This document shows positions 61,170 through 64,000 of a stretch of 64,000 nucleotides of DNA, one piece after another; position 1 is the first letter of the stretch; each line of letters opens with the position of its first letter. Source of the DNA: Parabacteroides sp. (GTDB taxonomy: Bacteria > Bacteroidota > Bacteroidia > Bacteroidales > Tannerellaceae); assembly GCA_028689545.1 (NCBI GenBank), contig JAQVCX010000005.1, positions 1 through 64,000 on the forward strand, written 5' to 3'. The notes under the pieces were generated by a model, which did not search any database, was not told where the DNA came from, and saw only the letters and a program-made list of their open reading frames with translations. The position numbers and the translations under genes were made by a program.

Positions 61170-62381
61170 TCAAAAAGCTGAGAGGTATAAATCCAGATTA
61201 TTAGAGGATAGATTAAAGTGATTAGACACATAACTGTTCACAGCCTTCCCACAATACATATAGACTCCCGCCCTAAAGCCCTTATCCAATTTGATCATCC
61301 CTTGTACGGAACCGGTGTCACCCAACGACAATAATAAAGGTACGAATATATTGCTATAAGCCATCGAGGTAGTACGAGCCACCCGGTTGCTGATATTTGG
61401 TTTACAATAATGCAATACCCCGTATTGCTCGAATACCTCAGGATCTTCCCTCGACAAGCAGCAGGTCGTCTCAAAGCAACCTCCTTGGCTCACCCTCAGA
61501 TCGATCACCAAAGCTCCCTTTTTCATCGTACGCACCAAATCCGTAGCGATAATATAGCGATGTCTCGTATTAATATAACGCATCGCCCCGATCACCACGT
61601 CGGCGCTACGAAACGCGTTATGCAGCACATTCGGATGGAACGTGGAAGTAAAAATCCCCTGCCCCAAGACCTGTTGTATCATACGCAATTTATTGATATC
61701 ATCATCGAATACTTTCACGGAGGCCCCCAAAGCCAACGCGGCACGTGCGGCTACGGTCCCGGCGTTTCCGGCTCCGATGATCACCACCTCCGTAGGGGAT
61801 ACGCCCGGAATACCGCCTAATAAAATTCCTTTACCTCCTTGGGTATTGCTCAACAACTCGGAAGCGATCGTTATGGAAGCCGCCCCCTCGATCTCGGAAG
61901 TGACATTCAGCACCGGGAAACGGTTATTTTCATCCGCCATCAACTCATAAGAGATAGCGGTGATCCGTTTCGCCATCATCAACTCGAAAGCCTCCGGAGC
62001 GAATAAACTAAACTGCACCAATGAGAAGACGGTCGTGCGAGGTCTCATAAACGCAATTTCCACCGGCAACGGAGGTAATATCTTCAAGACCAGATCTGCT
62101 TGGAAAACTTCCGCAGACGTATCGACGATCTCCGCCCCTGCCTCCGAGAAATGATTATCGGAATAGTTGATGCCTAATCCAGCTCCGGTTTCCACCAGCA
62201 CCCGGTGCCCGCAATCGGTCAGCATATCCACCGCCTCCGGAGTCAACGGCAAGCGTTTTTCCACCTCGCATCGTTCACGAGGAATACCGATAAGCAACCG
62301 GTTATTCACCTTGCTGATCTCTTTCAATAATTCCTGCGGGATATAGGCCCCCTGTGCCTGCCGGCCGTCATTCGCTTCCAT
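61170..62381 (-). CDS. alanine dehydrogenase-like protein
   Basis: GIPRERCEVEKRLPLTPEAVDML, VVIIGAGNAGTVAARAALALGASVKVFD. Confidence 0.88.
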   Translation of the reverse strand: MEANDGRQAQGAYIPQELLKEISKVNNRLLIGIPRERCEVEKRLPLTPEAVDMLTDCGHRVLVETGAGLGINYSDNHFSEAGAEIVDTSAEVFQADLVLKILPPLPVEIAFMRPRTTVFSLVQFSLFAPEAFELMMAKRITAISYELMADENNRFPVLNVTSEIEGAASITIASELLSNTQGGKGILLGGIPGVSPTEVVIIGAGNAGTVAARAALALGASVKVFDDDINKLRMIQQVLGQGIFTSTFHPNVLHNAFRSADVVIGAMRYINTRHRYIIATDLVRTMKKGALVIDLRVSQGGCFETTCCLSREDPEVFEQYGVLHYCKPNISNRVARTTSMAYSNIFVPLLLSLGDTGSVQGMIKLDKGFRAGVYMYCGKAVNSYVSNHFNLSSNNLDLYLSAF

Positions 62382-62384
62382 ATT

Positions 62385-62906
62385 CTATAGGATTTTCATT
62401 AATGCGTTCGATATATCATGTACATCAGATTCTGTCAACATCTTCTCTGCATCGAAAGTCAAGGTAGCCTTCGTATAAAACGGATTCCTTTGTTCCAAGC
62501 TTTCGGCGATAAACGCCCTCAGCTCCTCCCCGGAACGTCCTTTCAACACCGGACGGGTATGCTTGCACAGCTCCAGACGCTTCGCCAATTCCTCAGCCGA
62601 CACCTTCAAGTAGACCGTCGTACCGCAAGCGTTCATGAACTCCATATTATCGTAAAAACAAGGAGCACCTCCTCCCGTGGAAATCAGCACGTCCTCAAAC
62701 TCCGCAACCTCGTGAAGCATATTCCGTTCTATCTCCCGGAAAGCCTCCTCCCCTCTCTCGGCGAATATCTGGGAAACCACCTTATGATAACGTCCTTCGA
62801 TATAGTAATCAAGATCTATGAACGAAAGACCGGCGAGCTTGGCGAGATCCTTTCCCACCGTAGTCTTGCCCGCTCCCATATATCCAACCAAAAAAATACG
62901 TTTCAT
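62385..62906 (-). CDS. aroK: shikimate kinase
   Basis: RIFLVGYMGAGKTTVGKDLAKL, FIDLDYYIE, ISTGGGAPC. Confidence 0.95.
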   Translation of the reverse strand: MKRIFLVGYMGAGKTTVGKDLAKLAGLSFIDLDYYIEGRYHKVVSQIFAERGEEAFREIERNMLHEVAEFEDVLISTGGGAPCFYDNMEFMNACGTTVYLKVSAEELAKRLELCKHTRPVLKGRSGEELRAFIAESLEQRNPFYTKATLTFDAEKMLTESDVHDISNALMKIL

Positions 62907-63062
62907 ACGTTATTATAATAGTTTTCGCAAATGTAAACTTTTTCCGCAAACAAACCTTTCCTATCCCCGCCTTTTCTCATCACGATGAAAATACTTTTGA
63001 AAGTAAAGCGTATGCCGGAGAATATCTCTATCTTTGCCCCGTAGACAGATAGAGATTCGATA

Positions 63063-64000
63063 ATGAAATTTATAGATAAGTTCAATACGATCATCCATAA
63101 ACCCTTCTTCAGCAAATATAGTACCTTGATGGGGCTATGGGCCTTGCTGGGGATTATCGCATGGATCACCAAGTATTTCCCCGGGAAATATAATAACTTC
63201 TCGATCTTCAGGCAATCGTTTTGGCATACGTTGAATGAGTTGCCGCTTTATGCCGCCTATCCGGAAGAATATACTGATATTTTTCATTACGGGCCGGTAT
63301 TTAGCTTGGTAGTGGCTCCGTTCGCCATAACCCCGGCCTGGTTGGGATTGCTTACTTGGTCGGTGGCGCAAAGTCTTTTCTTGTTCTGGGCGATAAAGAT
63401 GTTGCCGGGTATCAAGCGGGAGCGCGTCTTTATCTATTGGTTCTGCGCCCACGAGCTGCTCACCTCGCTATTCATGTCGCAATTCAACATCAGCGTCACG
63501 GCAATGATCGTTCTTTCTTACGCGTTGATCGAGAAGGAGAAGGATATATGGGCGGCGTTTGTGATCATGCTGGGTACCTTTACTAAATTGTATGGTATCA
63601 CGGGATTGGCCTTTTTCTTCTTCTCCCGCCATAAGATGAAATTCAGTTTATCGTGTGTCGGGTGGGCGCTTACCATGATCGTGGCCCCGATGATCCTGGC
63701 AGGACCGGATTATATCCTCTCGCAATATACCGCTTGGTTCGTGGATCTAAGCGAGAAAAACTCCGATAACTTATTCGCCTTGATGCAAAACATTTCTTTC
63801 TTGGGAATGGTTCGTAAGATATCGGGATCGGCTAGTTACTCGGACATTTATCTGATAATAGGAGGATTACTATTATTCGGCCTGCCTTATCTACGCATCG
63901 GTCAATATAAATATGAGGCTTTCCGGAAAACGTTATTAGCCTCAGTGTTGATGTTTGTCGTACTGTTCAGCACGGGTAGCGAGTCCAGTACCTATATCAT
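63063..64000 (+). CDS. GT87/DUF2029-type polytopic mannosyltransferase-like protein (partial, runs off window end)
   Basis: Open frame from ATG 63063 (MKFIDKFNTIIHKPFFSKYSTLMGLW...) with HYGPVFSLVVAPF and many TM segments. Confidence 0.75.
   Translation, partial: MKFIDKFNTIIHKPFFSKYSTLMGLWALLGIIAWITKYFPGKYNNFSIFRQSFWHTLNELPLYAAYPEEYTDIFHYGPVFSLVVAPFAITPAWLGLLTWSVAQSLFLFWAIKMLPGIKRERVFIYWFCAHELLTSLFMSQFNISVTAMIVLSYALIEKEKDIWAAFVIMLGTFTKLYGITGLAFFFFSRHKMKFSLSCVGWALTMIVAPMILAGPDYILSQYTAWFVDLSEKNSDNLFALMQNISFLGMVRKISGSASYSDIYLIIGGLLLFGLPYLRIGQYKYEAFRKTLLASVLMFVVLFSTGSESSTYI

Overview
The window is a Bacteroidales chromosome segment. Gene content, TAnnTTTG promoters and protein flavour suggest Parabacteroides, but I could not run a taxonomic check. 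Housekeeping genes: class I fumarase, BipA/TypA, rpsO, acyl-CoA synthetase, ahcY, metG, comM/yifB, pckA, korA/korB, ald-like and aroK. They flank two accessory regions. (1) About 22-34 kb is an AT-rich surface-glycan cluster: VioA-like and WbpE-like aminotransferases, a WbpB-like oxidoreductase, a GT10 fucosyltransferase, a GT56-like transferase, a Wzx flippase and several GTs. (2) About 36.8-51.2 kb is a surface-protein cluster: DUF4493/PCMD-type lipoproteins, a beta-barrel, a DUF6261-like protein and an AraC regulator. The most unusual non-coding signal is three intergenic arrays of contiguous ~20-22 bp degenerate modules (10026-10113, ~17595-17800, ~45980-46175). They have unrelated cores but the same architecture: palindromic arms or 11-bp half-modules reused at 22-bp spacing. 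In addition, both DUF4143-type AAA ATPases are preceded by 33-bp-period direct repeats embedded in the promoter, with sequences that differ between the two genes. Several decayed or recoded loci are visible: a HepT toxin fragment retaining RX4HXY beside an intact MntA, an AAA/PD-(D/E)XK gene with one in-frame stop, a DUF3575 gene without a start codon or signal peptide, a DUF6722-like ORF with an in-frame TGA, an AlbA_2-type N-terminal fragment and a TPR-regulator fragment. No tRNA, rRNA, CRISPR array or complete mobile element was recognised.
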